From the NCBI GenBank assembly GCA_005790545.1, contig SXUL01000115.1, positions 1-64,000 of the forward strand: a stretch of DNA of 64,000 nt, written 5' to 3'. Both the position numbers and the translations under genes were made by a program. This stretch comes from Planctomycetia bacterium. Lineage in GTDB: Bacteria > Planctomycetota > GCA-002687715. The number at the start of each line of letters is the position of its first letter. Positions within the stretch are counted from its first letter, which is position 1. The notes beneath the pieces were generated by a model that worked only from the letters and a program-made list of their open reading frames with translations, did no database searches and had not been told where the DNA came from. This document shows positions 33,432-42,545 of the stretch, one piece after another.

Positions 33432-35942
33432 TCAGGATGGTGGCACCTCGAGGGCGGCCTCGCTCGCCGGCAGCACCACGCCAGACGCAACGCGATCGCC
33501 TTCCTGCAGCTTCTTCACACGCACGCCACCACCGCCACGACCAATGGTGCGCACGTCATCCAGCGCCATGCGGTTGATGATGCCGCCGCCGCTGATGAGG
33601 ATGAGCTCGTCGCCCTTCCGGACCACGCTCACCGCCACCACTTCGCCGTTCCGCTCCAGCATGCCCATGTTGATCACGCCCTGACCACCGCGACCCTTTT
33701 GCGGGTACTCGCTGATCGGTACGCGCGTGGCATAGCCACCTGCAGAGACGCTCAAGAGCTCCGCCGTGTCTTCTGCCACCGCCATGTCCACCACGTGATC
33801 GCCTTCCTTGGCTTCCTTGAAACGCACCGCGATGACACCCACGGCGCCACGCCCCATGGACCGCACCGAATCTTCGCTGAACCGGATGGTCTGGCCCTGC
33901 GAGGTGGAGACAAGAATGTCGTCCGTGCCGGATGTGAGCATGGCGCGCACGAGGCTGTCGCCTTCATCGAGGCCCACGCCAATGATGCCGTTGCTGCGCG
34001 GGTTCGAGTAATCAGCAAGTGGCGTCTTCTTGATGATGCCGTTCTTGCTGATGGTGACCATGAAGCGTCCGTCGAAGTCGCGCACAGGCAGCACGCTGGC
34101 CACCTTCTCGCGACCACGCCCGCCGGCCTCGGTCTCCTCGCGCAGCAGCACGAGGTTGCCGATGTAGCTGCCGCGGTTCTCGCGCGTGCATTCCTTGATG
34201 CGCCAGCACTTGAGCCAGTGCACCTGGCCCCAGTTGGTGAAGATCAGGAAGGTGTCGTGGTTGTCCGCCACCAGCATGCGCTCGACGAAATCGTCGTCGC
34301 CGGTGTCAGCGCCGATCACGCCCACACCGCCACGGCCCTGCACACGGAACGAATCCGGCAAGAGGCGTTTCACGTAGCCGGCGTGGCTCATGGTGACGAG
34401 CATCTGCCCGGCGGGCACGAGGGATTCGTCTTCGATCTCGCCTTCCTGTTCGCTGATCTCGGTCTTGCGCTCGTCGCCCATGGCGGCCTTCAACGCTTCA
34501 AGATCCTGGATGATGAGCGCGTACACCTCGCGGATGTCAGCGAGGATCTTCGCGTAGCGCTCGATGTCCGCGAGCAAGCCTGCCTTCTCCAGCTGCAGCT
34601 TCTCCACTTCGAGGCCTGTCAGACGCGCAAGCCGCATGGCGAGGATGGCGTCCGCTTGCCGGTCGCTGAGCACGAAATGCGCAATAAGCCCCGTCTTCGC
34701 CGCTGCCGGTGAAGCACTCGAGCGGATGATGCGCACCACCTCGTCGATGTCCGCAATGGCGATCAGCAGCCCCTCAACGATGTGCAAGCGCTCTTCCGCT
34801 TTGCGTTTCAGGAAGCGCGTGCGCCGCTGGATCACGTCCACGCGGTGATCGCGGTAGCCCGCGAGAAGTTCCTTGATGGTGAGTGTCTTCGGACGCCCAC
34901 CGACGAGCGCAAGGAGGTTGATGCCGTACGTCGATTGCAACGGCGTGAGGCGGTAGAGCTGGTTGAGCAGCACATCGCCCTGGAAGCCCTTCTTCGCCTC
35001 GAAGACCAGACGCAGCCCGCCTTCGCGGTCGGTCTCGTCGTTCACATAATCGAGTCCTTCGATTTCCTTGCGCTCGAGAAGTTCCTTCACCTTCTCGAAC
35101 ACGTTCGTCGGATTGACCTGGTAGGGCAGCTCGGTGATGACCACGGTCTCGCGATCACGCCCCGCTTGCTCGATGTGAGCCCGCGCGCGCACGGTGATGC
35201 GCCCACGCCCCGTGGAATACGCCTCTGCGATGCCACTCCGGCCGAGAATGATGCCGCCCGTAGGGAAATCCGGGCCCGTCAAGATCTTCGCGATCTCGCC
35301 GAGATGGATCTCGGGATTGTTGATGAGCGCAATGAGCGCGTTGCAGACTTCCGTGAGATTGTGCGGCGGAATGCTCGTCGCCATGCCCACGGCGATGCCT
35401 TCCGACCCATTGCAGATGAGGTTCGGAAAGCGGCCGGGCAGGACTGTCGGTTCGTCGCGCGTGTCGTCGTAGTTGCGGACGAAGGAGACCGTGTCCTTGT
35501 CGAGGTCCTCCATCATGTCCACGGCAGGCTGTGCCATGCGCGCTTCCGTGTAGCGCATGGCCGCAGGCGGCGAGCCATCGATGGCGCCGAAGTTGCCCTG
35601 TTTGTCCACCAGCACGTAGCGCATGTTGAAGTCTTGCGCCATGCGCACGAGCGTGGGATACACCACTTGGTCGCCGTGCGGGTGATAGTTGCCGGTGGTG
35701 TCGCCAGCGATCTTCGCGCACTTCCTGAACTTCGCCCGCGGCCCGAGGTTCAAGTCGTTCATGGCGACGAGAATGCGCCGCTGGCTCGGCTTCAATCCGT
35801 CGCGCACATCGGGCAGCGCTCGCGAAACGATCACGCTCATGGCGTAGGTGAGGTAAGAAGACTTCATCTCCTCTTCGAGGAGTTGATCCTTCACTCTCAC
35901 TGCGCCCGGGTCTGGAGCTGTCGCTGCTTCTTCCGCGCTCAT
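33432..35942 (-). CDS. gyrA: DNA gyrase subunit A
   Basis: The DNA-cutting subunit of gyrase. The 836-residue protein has the N-terminal block [20 protein letters not shown], the drug-pocket region [17 protein letters not shown], and the catalytic Tyr131 in [10 protein letters not shown]. The C-terminal half contains GyrA beta-pinwheel blades, with a GyrA-box-like RGGQGVIN. At the two positions best known for quinolone resistance in E. coli (Ser83, Asp87) this protein has Gln92 and Pro96. The ATG at 35942 follows GGAAAGG. gyrB lies 26 kb away, so the subunits are not co-transcribed. Confidence 0.97.
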   Translation of the reverse strand: MSAEEAATAPDPGAVRVKDQLLEEEMKSSYLTYAMSVIVSRALPDVRDGLKPSQRRILVAMNDLNLGPRAKFRKCAKIAGDTTGNYHPHGDQVVYPTLVRMAQDFNMRYVLVDKQGNFGAIDGSPPAAMRYTEARMAQPAVDMMEDLDKDTVSFVRNYDDTRDEPTVLPGRFPNLICNGSEGIAVGMATSIPPHNLTEVCNALIALINNPEIHLGEIAKILTGPDFPTGGIILGRSGIAEAYSTGRGRITVRARAHIEQAGRDRETVVITELPYQVNPTNVFEKVKELLERKEIEGLDYVNDETDREGGLRLVFEAKKGFQGDVLLNQLYRLTPLQSTYGINLLALVGGRPKTLTIKELLAGYRDHRVDVIQRRTRFLKRKAEERLHIVEGLLIAIADIDEVVRIIRSSASPAAAKTGLIAHFVLSDRQADAILAMRLARLTGLEVEKLQLEKAGLLADIERYAKILADIREVYALIIQDLEALKAAMGDERKTEISEQEGEIEDESLVPAGQMLVTMSHAGYVKRLLPDSFRVQGRGGVGVIGADTGDDDFVERMLVADNHDTFLIFTNWGQVHWLKCWRIKECTRENRGSYIGNLVLLREETEAGGRGREKVASVLPVRDFDGRFMVTISKNGIIKKTPLADYSNPRSNGIIGVGLDEGDSLVRAMLTSGTDDILVSTSQGQTIRFSEDSVRSMGRGAVGVIAVRFKEAKEGDHVVDMAVAEDTAELLSVSAGGYATRVPISEYPQKGRGGQGVINMGMLERNGEVVAVSVVRKGDELILISGGGIINRMALDDVRTIGRGGGGVRVKKLQEGDRVASGVVLPASEAALEVPPS

Positions 35943-36049
35943 TTGAACCTTTCCAAGGAGGCTTGGGAGCGGCCGAACCATGCCCCCTCACACTGCCAGC
36001 GGCTGAGGCCGAGGAGGCCTCGTTTTCTCGCTGGCCGATTCTACATCAG

Positions 36050-36068
36050 GTCTTTGTCCTATAAAGAC
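36050..36068. repeat. AT-rich inverted repeat in the gyrA/DGQHR divergent spacer
   Basis: GTCTTT and AAAGAC face each other across 7 bases and enclose TATAAA. It stands out in a GC-rich 298-bp spacer between divergent genes, where promoters for gyrA (minus) and the DGQHR gene (plus) must lie. It could be an operator overlapping a -10 box. TAGAAT on the minus strand at about 36042 is another candidate -10 for gyrA. The rest of the spacer shows no gene. Confidence 0.4.
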
Positions 36069-36240
36069 TTAGGGCAAAAGATGGCTCCGTCGCGAGGGCG
36101 TGCCCAACCATGTGCCGGGCAAGGGCTTCCGTGGACCTCTAAGATGCCCTGCCCGCGGGCGCGCGCTCTGTGCCGGACAGTGCCCTGTTTCGAGCTCCGG
36201 AGACTGGCCTCGGGCGCCCCGTTTGGGAGAGGAGACTTCA

Positions 36241-37356
36241 ATGCTCGGCACACAGATTCGGCAGAAGGACAGCGTGTTCTATTTCGTGGCGTGGCCTGCT
36301 GAAGACCTCCTCCGCAAGGTGCGCTTCATCAGCCGCTTCTATGCCGAGGGTGACCAGATCGCGCCGGAGAAGGTCGCACCAGGCGACGAGGTGGCGGGCT
36401 TCATCGAGAAGATCGAGCGCAGTGACAAGGCGTTCCAGCGCACCATGTCAAAGTCGAAGATCACGCAGATCGTGAATTTCTACGAAACGGCCGTGAGCCA
36501 GCCGCCCATCCCGGGAACCGTGCTGCTGTTCACGCCACAGAGACTCGCCTTCAGCTCCCTCGGCAAGTACGAGAACGTCGGAGATCTCCAGGAGCCGGAG
36601 CGGCCGTTCCTCATCATTGATGGCCAGCATCGCCTCGCCGCGCTGCAGTTCTACAGCAGGAAGCATCCCGATGAGGTGCGCGGCCTGCATGTGCCCTGCG
36701 TCATCTTCGACGGCAAGGCCGACGATTTCGCGACGGAGATGTTCGTCACCATCAACAGCACGCCCACGCGCATCAATCGCAGCCACCTTGTGGATCTCTA
36801 CGAGAAGGTCTCGTGGGCGGCGCCAGACAAGAAACTCGCCGCCCGGGTGGGGGAAATGCTCTACAGCGAAGCAGACAGCCCTCTTCGCTACAAGATCAAC
36901 CGTCTCGGTGGACGTTCGCGGCAGGTGAAGTGGATCCTGCAGGCGGAGCTCTTCAACGAATTGCACAAGTGGGTAGCGGGGGTGCGGAAGCTCGACGCCA
37001 GCGCCGCGGCGGCGAAGAAACGCTACGAAATCGTGCGCGACTTCCTGAAGGCGGCGGAAGATGCCTGGGGTGATGCCTGGGGCCACGAGCGCTTCATGGT
37101 CACGAAGCCCGTGACCTTGAAAGCGCTGCTGCGGGTCTGCTTCGACCTCGCCGAAGCCGACCCCGCGACCGAAGACCGGCTGGCACGCTGGAAGCGACGG
37201 CTCGCGCGCTGGGAGAGCCTCTTGCCGGACTTCCGGGCGGAGGGCTTCTACGAGCGCTTCCCGGCAGCCGGTCAGGTGCAACGGGTGATGAAGATCCACA
37301 AGCGGCTCCGCGAGGCTCTGGGCGTCGAGGCGAGGAAATCGGCCCGCGAGGACTGA
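36241..37356 (+). CDS. DGQHR-domain protein (DndB-like), orphan
   Basis: The 371-residue protein has the eponymous FLIIDGQHRLAALQFYS at about residues 123-139, followed by FVTINSTPTRINRSHL, as in DndB and related DGQHR proteins. DndB regulates DNA phosphorothioation genes; other DGQHR proteins occur in defence islands, but most have no known role. Here there are no dnd, restriction or mobile genes next to it; its neighbours are gyrA and ftsH. The ATG at 36241 has GAGGAG upstream, which decides the start over an open extension. Base use is like the surroundings. Confidence 0.85.
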   Translation: MLGTQIRQKDSVFYFVAWPAEDLLRKVRFISRFYAEGDQIAPEKVAPGDEVAGFIEKIERSDKAFQRTMSKSKITQIVNFYETAVSQPPIPGTVLLFTPQRLAFSSLGKYENVGDLQEPERPFLIIDGQHRLAALQFYSRKHPDEVRGLHVPCVIFDGKADDFATEMFVTINSTPTRINRSHLVDLYEKVSWAAPDKKLAARVGEMLYSEADSPLRYKINRLGGRSRQVKWILQAELFNELHKWVAGVRKLDASAAAAKKRYEIVRDFLKAAEDAWGDAWGHERFMVTKPVTLKALLRVCFDLAEADPATEDRLARWKRRLARWESLLPDFRAEGFYERFPAAGQVQRVMKIHKRLREALGVEARKSARED

Positions 37357-37373
37357 GCGCGGGCGCGCGGCGG

Positions 37374-37393
37374 GTGGCTTCATGCGAAGCCAC
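37374..37393 (+). terminator. Hairpin after the DGQHR gene
   Basis: GTGGCTTC and GAAGCCAC form a perfect 8-bp stem on an ATGC loop, 18 bp past the stop codon. No T-run follows. It separates this gene from ftsH. Confidence 0.5.
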
Positions 37394-37480
37394 GCCACGA
37401 GAGTTGCGTAGAGCGGCCGCCGTCACTCTGGTTGGTACCATCCGCGCCGCGCGAGTGGTGATCACTCCGCGGCAACACTG

Positions 37481-39562
37481 ATGTCTGAACGTCCTACGCA
37501 AACACCTCCTGGCGGAGCCGCTCCCAAGGGCTTCTTCGGCCGCAATCCCATCCTGATCATCTTGTTCATCCTCGCGGGTGTGCTGATGCTCAACATCATC
37601 CTCGGCCAGGGCGGCGAGGCGGCCATCGACTACAGCACGTTCTGGAGCGAAGCCTCGCGCCTGCCCGTGGTGCGCGAGCAGGTCTATGAACCGACCAAGC
37701 CCTCGTTGCTGAACGAGGCCGAGCTTGCGGCCAATGCCCGCAAGGCCTTCCGGAAAATGGTGGTGCGGCCCACGGACATCCATGGCGAAGTGCTCTGGGA
37801 GCGTGTGAAGGAGAAGTCGGGCTTCGAGAAATTCGAAAGCTACGTGCGCCAGGACTACTTGCCATTCATCACGGAGACTCCGGGCGTCAGCGACGATCTC
37901 ATCCGCGACCTCCGCGCCCGCGGCATTGAATTCAAGGTGGAGAAGCCGACCGACTGGACCGGCATCTGGCTCTGGGTGCTGCCGCTGGTCTTCTTCATCT
38001 TCATCATGAGCATGATGGTGCGTTCCTCGCGCATGACCGGCGAGAACGTGCTCTCCTTCGGGCGCTCGAAGGCGAAGATCGTGGGCGAGGACAAGACCGG
38101 CGTCACCTTCGCGGATGTCGCTGGCGCCGATGAGGCCAAGGAAGAACTGAGCGAGATCGTCGATTTCCTGAAGGAGCCCGAACGCTTCACGGCTCTTGGC
38201 GGCAAGATCCCGAAGGGCGTGCTGCTCATGGGCCCGCCTGGTTGCGGCAAGACACTGCTCGCACGCGCTGTTGCCGGCGAGGCTGGCGTCGCCTTCTTCA
38301 GTATCAGTGGCTCTGACTTCGTGGAGATGTTCGTGGGCGTGGGTGCCGCACGCGTGCGCGATCTGTTCAACACCGCCAAGCAGAAGTCGCCCTGCATCAT
38401 CTTCGTGGATGAAATTGACGCCGTCGGTCGCCATCGCGGCGCAGGCCTCGGCGGTGGACACGACGAACGCGAGCAAACCCTCAATCAGCTCCTCGTGGAG
38501 ATGGACGGCTTCGATGGCCGGAAGCACGTCATCGTGATTGCCGCCACCAATCGCCCGGACATTCTCGATCCTGCGTTGCTGCGCCCTGGCCGCTTCGATC
38601 GGCATGTGGTTCTCGATGCTCCGGATCTCCGCGGGCGCGAGGCCATTCTGAAAATCCACGCCAAGGGCAAACCCCTTACCGCCGACGTGGATCTCGGCCG
38701 TGTCGCGCGGCGCACGCCGGGTTTCAGCGGTGCTGATCTTTCGAATGTCATGAACGAGGCGGCGCTGCTCGCCGCCCGTCGGCGCCGGAAGGACATCTCG
38801 CTACGCGAAGCCGAAGATGCGGTTGAGCGCGTCATGGCCGGCCCGGAGCGTCGCTCGCGTGTCATCGGCACCAATGAGAAACGGGTGCTCGCGTATCACG
38901 AACTCGGTCACGCCCTCGTGGCGCGCTTCACTCCCAATGCCGACCCTGTGCACAAGGTCAGCATCATTCCCCGCGGACGCGGCGCACTCGGATACACGCT
39001 CACCCTCCCCGACGAGGACCGCTACATCCTCACGCAGGACGACCTGCTTGCACGCGTGAAGGTGACACTCGGCGGCCGCAGCGCAGAGGAAGTGGTCTTC
39101 GGCCAGAAGTCCACCGGTGCAGAGGACGATCTGCAAAAGGTGACCTCCCTCACGCGCTCCATCGTCTGCCGTTGGGGCATGACCGATGCTCTGGGGACTG
39201 TGACCTACCAGAATGCGCCGGGGAATCCGTTCCTCGGGCGCGATATGGGCGGCCGCACCAACGAGTATTCAGAGAGCACTGCCGAGCGCATCGACACAGA
39301 GGTGCGCGTCATCATTGACCGCTGCCACCAGGACGCGCTCGCCATCCTCACCACGAATCGAGTGCTCCTCGACAAGTTGGCCGAGGTCCTCATCGAACAC
39401 GAGCAGCTCAATTTCGACGAGTTCGAGGCCGCCGTGCAACAGCACGCCACCATCACACCCCCGCCGCTCCGCCTCGCAGCCGATGGCAAGGGCGCCCTTG
39501 ATCGCAGTGCTCCTGCGCCAACTCCCGCTCCTGAATCTCCAGCCGCGCTGCCCGACGCCTGA
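37481..39562 (+). CDS. ftsH: ATP-dependent zinc metalloprotease FtsH
   Basis: A membrane-bound AAA+ protease that degrades misfolded membrane proteins and regulatory proteins, acting as a hexamer. The 693-residue protein has two membrane segments (about 22-41 and 161-180), Walker A GPPGCGKT at 251-258, Walker B FVDEID at 308-313, the second region of homology with RPGRFDRHV, and the zinc site HELGH at 473-477. The C-terminal tail is rich in proline and alanine. It is a single gene in normal form. Confidence 0.97.
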   Translation: MSERPTQTPPGGAAPKGFFGRNPILIILFILAGVLMLNIILGQGGEAAIDYSTFWSEASRLPVVREQVYEPTKPSLLNEAELAANARKAFRKMVVRPTDIHGEVLWERVKEKSGFEKFESYVRQDYLPFITETPGVSDDLIRDLRARGIEFKVEKPTDWTGIWLWVLPLVFFIFIMSMMVRSSRMTGENVLSFGRSKAKIVGEDKTGVTFADVAGADEAKEELSEIVDFLKEPERFTALGGKIPKGVLLMGPPGCGKTLLARAVAGEAGVAFFSISGSDFVEMFVGVGAARVRDLFNTAKQKSPCIIFVDEIDAVGRHRGAGLGGGHDEREQTLNQLLVEMDGFDGRKHVIVIAATNRPDILDPALLRPGRFDRHVVLDAPDLRGREAILKIHAKGKPLTADVDLGRVARRTPGFSGADLSNVMNEAALLAARRRRKDISLREAEDAVERVMAGPERRSRVIGTNEKRVLAYHELGHALVARFTPNADPVHKVSIIPRGRGALGYTLTLPDEDRYILTQDDLLARVKVTLGGRSAEEVVFGQKSTGAEDDLQKVTSLTRSIVCRWGMTDALGTVTYQNAPGNPFLGRDMGGRTNEYSESTAERIDTEVRVIIDRCHQDALAILTTNRVLLDKLAEVLIEHEQLNFDEFEAAVQQHATITPPPLRLAADGKGALDRSAPAPTPAPESPAALPDA

Positions 39563-39616
39563 TGCGTACGGAAGCGCCGACTCAGAGCGGGGGGCCGCGT
39601 GTGCACCTCGTTCGGT

Positions 39617-41046
39617 TCATGAATCACTGCGTGACGCAACTGATGTATAACGCATTAGCAGCCCGTTGAACAATGGAGGTTGCGTAGCCCACGCGACCTG
39701 ACTGTGCGAAGCGCTACCGTCGCTCTCTTGGGTATGACATCCGCGTGATTTTCGAGCGACCGAGCGCCAGGTGGGTTTCCAGAAACGAATGAGCGCGAGC
39801 ACAGCGCACCAAATGGCCGCCCACGTGGCGGCAAACCCCCGCGGGGTGCCGAAACCGCAGAGCTTCCTCATCTCCAAGCCCAAGTTGAAGGCGCTCACCT
39901 GCACCAAGTACCGCTTCTCATTGTTCTCTCGTCCACGCAGATGCGTCCGCCTCAACCCTCCCGTTTCCAGCACGTGTGCAAGCGATACCTCCACCGCTCG
40001 CCTCTCTTCCGCAAGAGCCGCTTCCCCGTAGTCAATCCGGACCCGTTTCCGATTCCTCTGCATCGCCCTGCGCGGGAGGTCGCTCTTGTCCTTCCACCGA
40101 CGCCTTCCCCGCGTGCGCAGCTCGGACACACATGTCTTCGGTTCCGCCACTGCGCACCCCGCAATCACCGCCTCGGAGTGGTAGCCCTTGTCCGCCACAA
40201 TCGTCAGATCCTGCGCTGGCATGGCGACGTGCTCAAGGTTTTCAAGCGCGAGCACCAGTGTGCCTGTCGAAGTGTCGCGATCGCTGCGGGCCGCCGCATT
40301 GATCGTCGCGGCCACGATCGCACCACTCTCGATATCGACTGCATGCTCCGGCTTGTACGCCAGATGGGTGCGCCGGTCCTTCGTTCGCGTGATCTTCGCT
40401 GCGGGATCCGTTACTGAAGTCCAGTCCGCATTCGAAGTCCTGCGGCCTTCACGGTTCTTGTCGAATGACACCTGCGTCGCACGATCTGGAGCTTGCTCTC
40501 CAGCCGACTTCGCAAGCCCTTCCACGTAGCTCGCGTAACTCTCATTGGTGTCTTTCCGCACAATCGACCGCCTCGCTGCAGTCGCATCCATCTCGAAGCG
40601 TCCAGTGCCAGCACCCGCGCCTGCAGAAGCCCTGCGTCCTTCAGAATCTCCAGCACGAGCTTGTTCACCGCGTCAAACACATCCAGCGGAATCCGCTTCC
40701 TCATGACCGATCGCGAACTGTGATCCGGCGCTGCATCAGCCACCCCAAGTCCAAGAAACGCCTTCCTCGACAGCGAGTCCTCGCAGCGCCAGGCAAGACC
40801 ACGCTCCGAGCAGATGTCCTCAAAGTACCAGATCATCAGCATGCGGAAGTAGCGGCCAGGAGGAATCGAAGGGCGACCAGATGACTTTGCGTAGTAAAGC
40901 CTGCAAAGAGCCGCCACGCGCTCATCAAAGTCATGCTGCGCGAGAAGGGCGTTCAGCTTCTTGAAGAAGGGATGCCCCGGAGTCTTGATCGCACCCGAAA
41001 CGATCCAAAACTCTCCCTGCTCCGGCTCCATGTGTCCCATCGACAC
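39617..41046 (-). pseudogene. IS1182-family transposase, frameshifted
   Basis: The gene begins at 41046 (MSMGHMEPEQGEFWI). Its first 160 or so residues form the N-terminal transposase domain (SGRPSIPPGRYFRMLMIWYFEDI). At about 40592 the frame is lost: the first frame reads LALDASRW, while the family motif DAST-MDATAARRSIVRKDT continues in the next frame from the ATG at 40591. One missing base in the threonine codon explains this. The second part (to 39617) has ADKGYHS and the C-terminal FNGLL. The frame reads out through the left repeat for 13 codons into host DNA. Probably inactive unless frameshifting occurs. Confidence 0.85.
39656..39673. repeat. Left terminal inverted repeat of the IS
   Basis: TAGCAGCCCGTTGAACAA; matches the right end with one mismatch. 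Confidence 0.85.
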
Positions 41047-41120
41047 TACGTCTTCTCCTTAGTCAGGTGGTCGATGACTCAACGCGTGGGTGAGTGAATT
41101 GGTTCACTGAGCGACGCGCG

Positions 41121-41138
41121 TTTTTCAACGGGCTGCTA
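41121..41138. repeat. Right terminal inverted repeat of the IS
   Basis: Reverse complement reads TAGCAGCCCGTTGAAAAA; lies just outside the transposase start region and 5 bp from the dapF stop. Confidence 0.85.
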
Positions 41139-41143
41139 GCGCT

Positions 41144-41968
41144 TCAGTGCCAGCGGCCGGTGAAATCGCGGCGAACGGGGCCGGTGAGGAGGACTTCTGC
41201 GTGTTCGGATGGCCACGCGACTTCGAGCATGCCGCCCTGCAATTCTACTGAGGCATTGCGCTCAGTGCGCCCCGTGAGCACTCCGGCAATCACACTCGCA
41301 CACGCGCCGCTGCCGCAAGCTTTCGTTTCGCCGACACCGCGCTCAAAGGTGCGCTGGCGCAACTGGGTGCGCGAGAGCACTTCAACAAACTCGACATTGG
41401 TGCGCTGTGGGAAGCGCGGATCGCGTTCGATGAGCGCGCCGAGTCTTTGCACGTCCGCTGTATTCACATCCGGCACGAACAGGACGCAATGCGGATTGCC
41501 GAGACTGAGCGCTGTGATGCGCAGTGATTCCCCGCCGATGGCCATGGGCTCGTCGATCGCTCGCCCCGCGGGACCGACCATGGGCACCAATCCTCGTTCA
41601 AGGCGCGCAAGGCCCATACTCACGCGCACACGCGCTATTGCGCCGTTGTCTTCAAGCACCGCGCATGTCCGCGCCTCTCCGCCTGACTGGATGCGCAGCG
41701 TGCGTCGTTGCAACCGTTGCGCGACCAGCATGGCCGCACAGCGCAGGGCGTTGCCGCAGGTTGCAGACTCCGTGCCATCCGGGTTCACGAAGACCATACG
41801 GGCGTCGGCATCGTCGCTGTCGAGGAGGAGCATGAGCCCGTCAGCGCCGATGCCACGTTCACGATCACAGATGGCGCGTGCAAGGCGCGATGCGTCCTCA
41901 AGCCAGCGCGCGCCCTCAAGGACGCACACGAAATCGTTGCCGCAGCCTTCGACCTTGACGAAGTCCAT
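41144..41968 (-). CDS. dapF: Diaminopimelate epimerase
   Basis: Interconverts LL- and meso-diaminopimelate for lysine and peptidoglycan. The 274-residue protein has the two catalytic cysteines, Cys71 in GTESATCGNALRC and Cys218 in ETKACGSGACAS, and the N-terminal KVEGCGNDFVCV. Its presence fits a diaminopimelate-containing peptidoglycan. The gene is intact, but an insertion sequence ends 5 bp past its stop codon and may have removed its original terminator or downstream partner. Confidence 0.96.
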   Translation of the reverse strand: MDFVKVEGCGNDFVCVLEGARWLEDASRLARAICDRERGIGADGLMLLLDSDDADARMVFVNPDGTESATCGNALRCAAMLVAQRLQRRTLRIQSGGEARTCAVLEDNGAIARVRVSMGLARLERGLVPMVGPAGRAIDEPMAIGGESLRITALSLGNPHCVLFVPDVNTADVQRLGALIERDPRFPQRTNVEFVEVLSRTQLRQRTFERGVGETKACGSGACASVIAGVLTGRTERNASVELQGGMLEVAWPSEHAEVLLTGPVRRDFTGRWH

Positions 41969-42002
41969 GCCGCGATCATAAGTGCGCGGCGCTGCGCGCT
42001 CG

Positions 42003-42332
42003 TCAGCGCAGGGCGCCCGCGCTGATCACAAGTGGCCGTTCGGATGGCGCGAAGTGCACGGGGATGGCATGGCCAAGGTGGCCGACCCGGGCGAAGCTCC
42101 ACTCCGCGTCGCATTGCGCGGTTGGCTGCGGTGTGACAGGCACTGCGACCAGCGCTCCGGAGCAGCCCGGAACTTCCTGGAGCATCACCGGCGCATCACC
42201 ACACTCGAACGTATCCGCAGGCCAGACGATCCGATCCGCATCCGCTTCAGCAACGCGGCCCGGCCGTGGAACGGCCATGAGCGCCATCACGGCGAGAAAG
42301 GCGACGCCAAGGAGAATCGTGGGTGTGCGCAT
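42003..42332 (-). CDS. Small secreted protein of unknown function
   Basis: A 109-residue protein with a signal peptide (MRTPTILLGVAFLAVMALMAVP) and four cysteines in the mature part (FECGD, VPGCSG, AQCDAEW). I do not recognise it. Its start and upstream region resemble those of the RCC1 gene 1.85 kb away (both begin MRT and share the 88-bp element). It ends 34 bp before dapF on the same strand. Confidence 0.6.
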   Translation of the reverse strand: MRTPTILLGVAFLAVMALMAVPRPGRVAEADADRIVWPADTFECGDAPVMLQEVPGCSGALVAVPVTPQPTAQCDAEWSFARVGHLGHAIPVHFAPSERPLVISAGALR

Positions 42333-42359
42333 GGGGCATGTGTGGCCGCGAGGCCATGC

Positions 42360-42447
42360 CTTCCGCCTATCGGCGGCTCCGGGAGACGGGCTTGAAGCCG
42401 GGGCGTTGCCGACGTGGTTCCGTCGCGAATTGCGACACTTTGGAGGC
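42360..42447 (-). repeat. Degraded copy of the MBL gene tail and spacer
   Basis: This 88-bp stretch upstream of the small secreted protein gene resembles 44211-44298, roughly two-thirds identical by eye, including GCCTATCG, GCTTGAA and TGCGACAC on the plus strand. The 44.2-kb copy is the 3' end of the beta-CASP MBL gene and the spacer to the next gene. Here the MBL reading frame has no stop at the matching place and no MBL gene precedes it. Confidence 0.6.
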
Positions 42448-42545
42448 TATGCCGGCCCAGCAAGACGAAGTCCCGCGGCAGCGGCGCGTGCGTGGGTGTG
42501 GTTGCTGGCGCGCTCACCGGCTGGCCCGTGAAGCCGACACGCGGA

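Larger units (their letters stand above)
39656..41138 (-). mobile_element. IS1182-type insertion sequence
   Basis: The 1,483-bp element is bounded by inverted repeats reading TAGCAGCCCGTTGAAcAA at the left end and the reverse complement of TAGCAGCCCGTTGAAaAA at the right. It contains one transposase gene interrupted by a frameshift. The right end stands 5 bp from the dapF stop codon; the left end is 93 bp after ftsH. A clear target-site duplication is not visible (TTAG and CTAG at the two edges are the nearest thing). Confidence 0.88.

Noticed and set aside
35943..36240. A structured RNA gene (SRP RNA, 6S or tmRNA) in the gyrA upstream spacer
   Set aside because: No conserved core sequence of these RNAs could be found; only a small inverted repeat is visible.
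36050..37356. A DNA-phosphorothioation (Dnd) defence island around the DGQHR gene
   Set aside because: No dndACDE or restriction genes lie beside it; neighbours are gyrA and ftsH.
39656..41138. Prophage or integrative element around the IS
   Set aside because: Only one transposase gene with its repeats is present; flanking genes are ordinary (ftsH, dapF).
42003..42332. Small secreted protein as an RCC1 fragment
   Set aside because: It shares only the signal start and upstream region with the RCC1 gene; the mature part has no RCC1 repeat.
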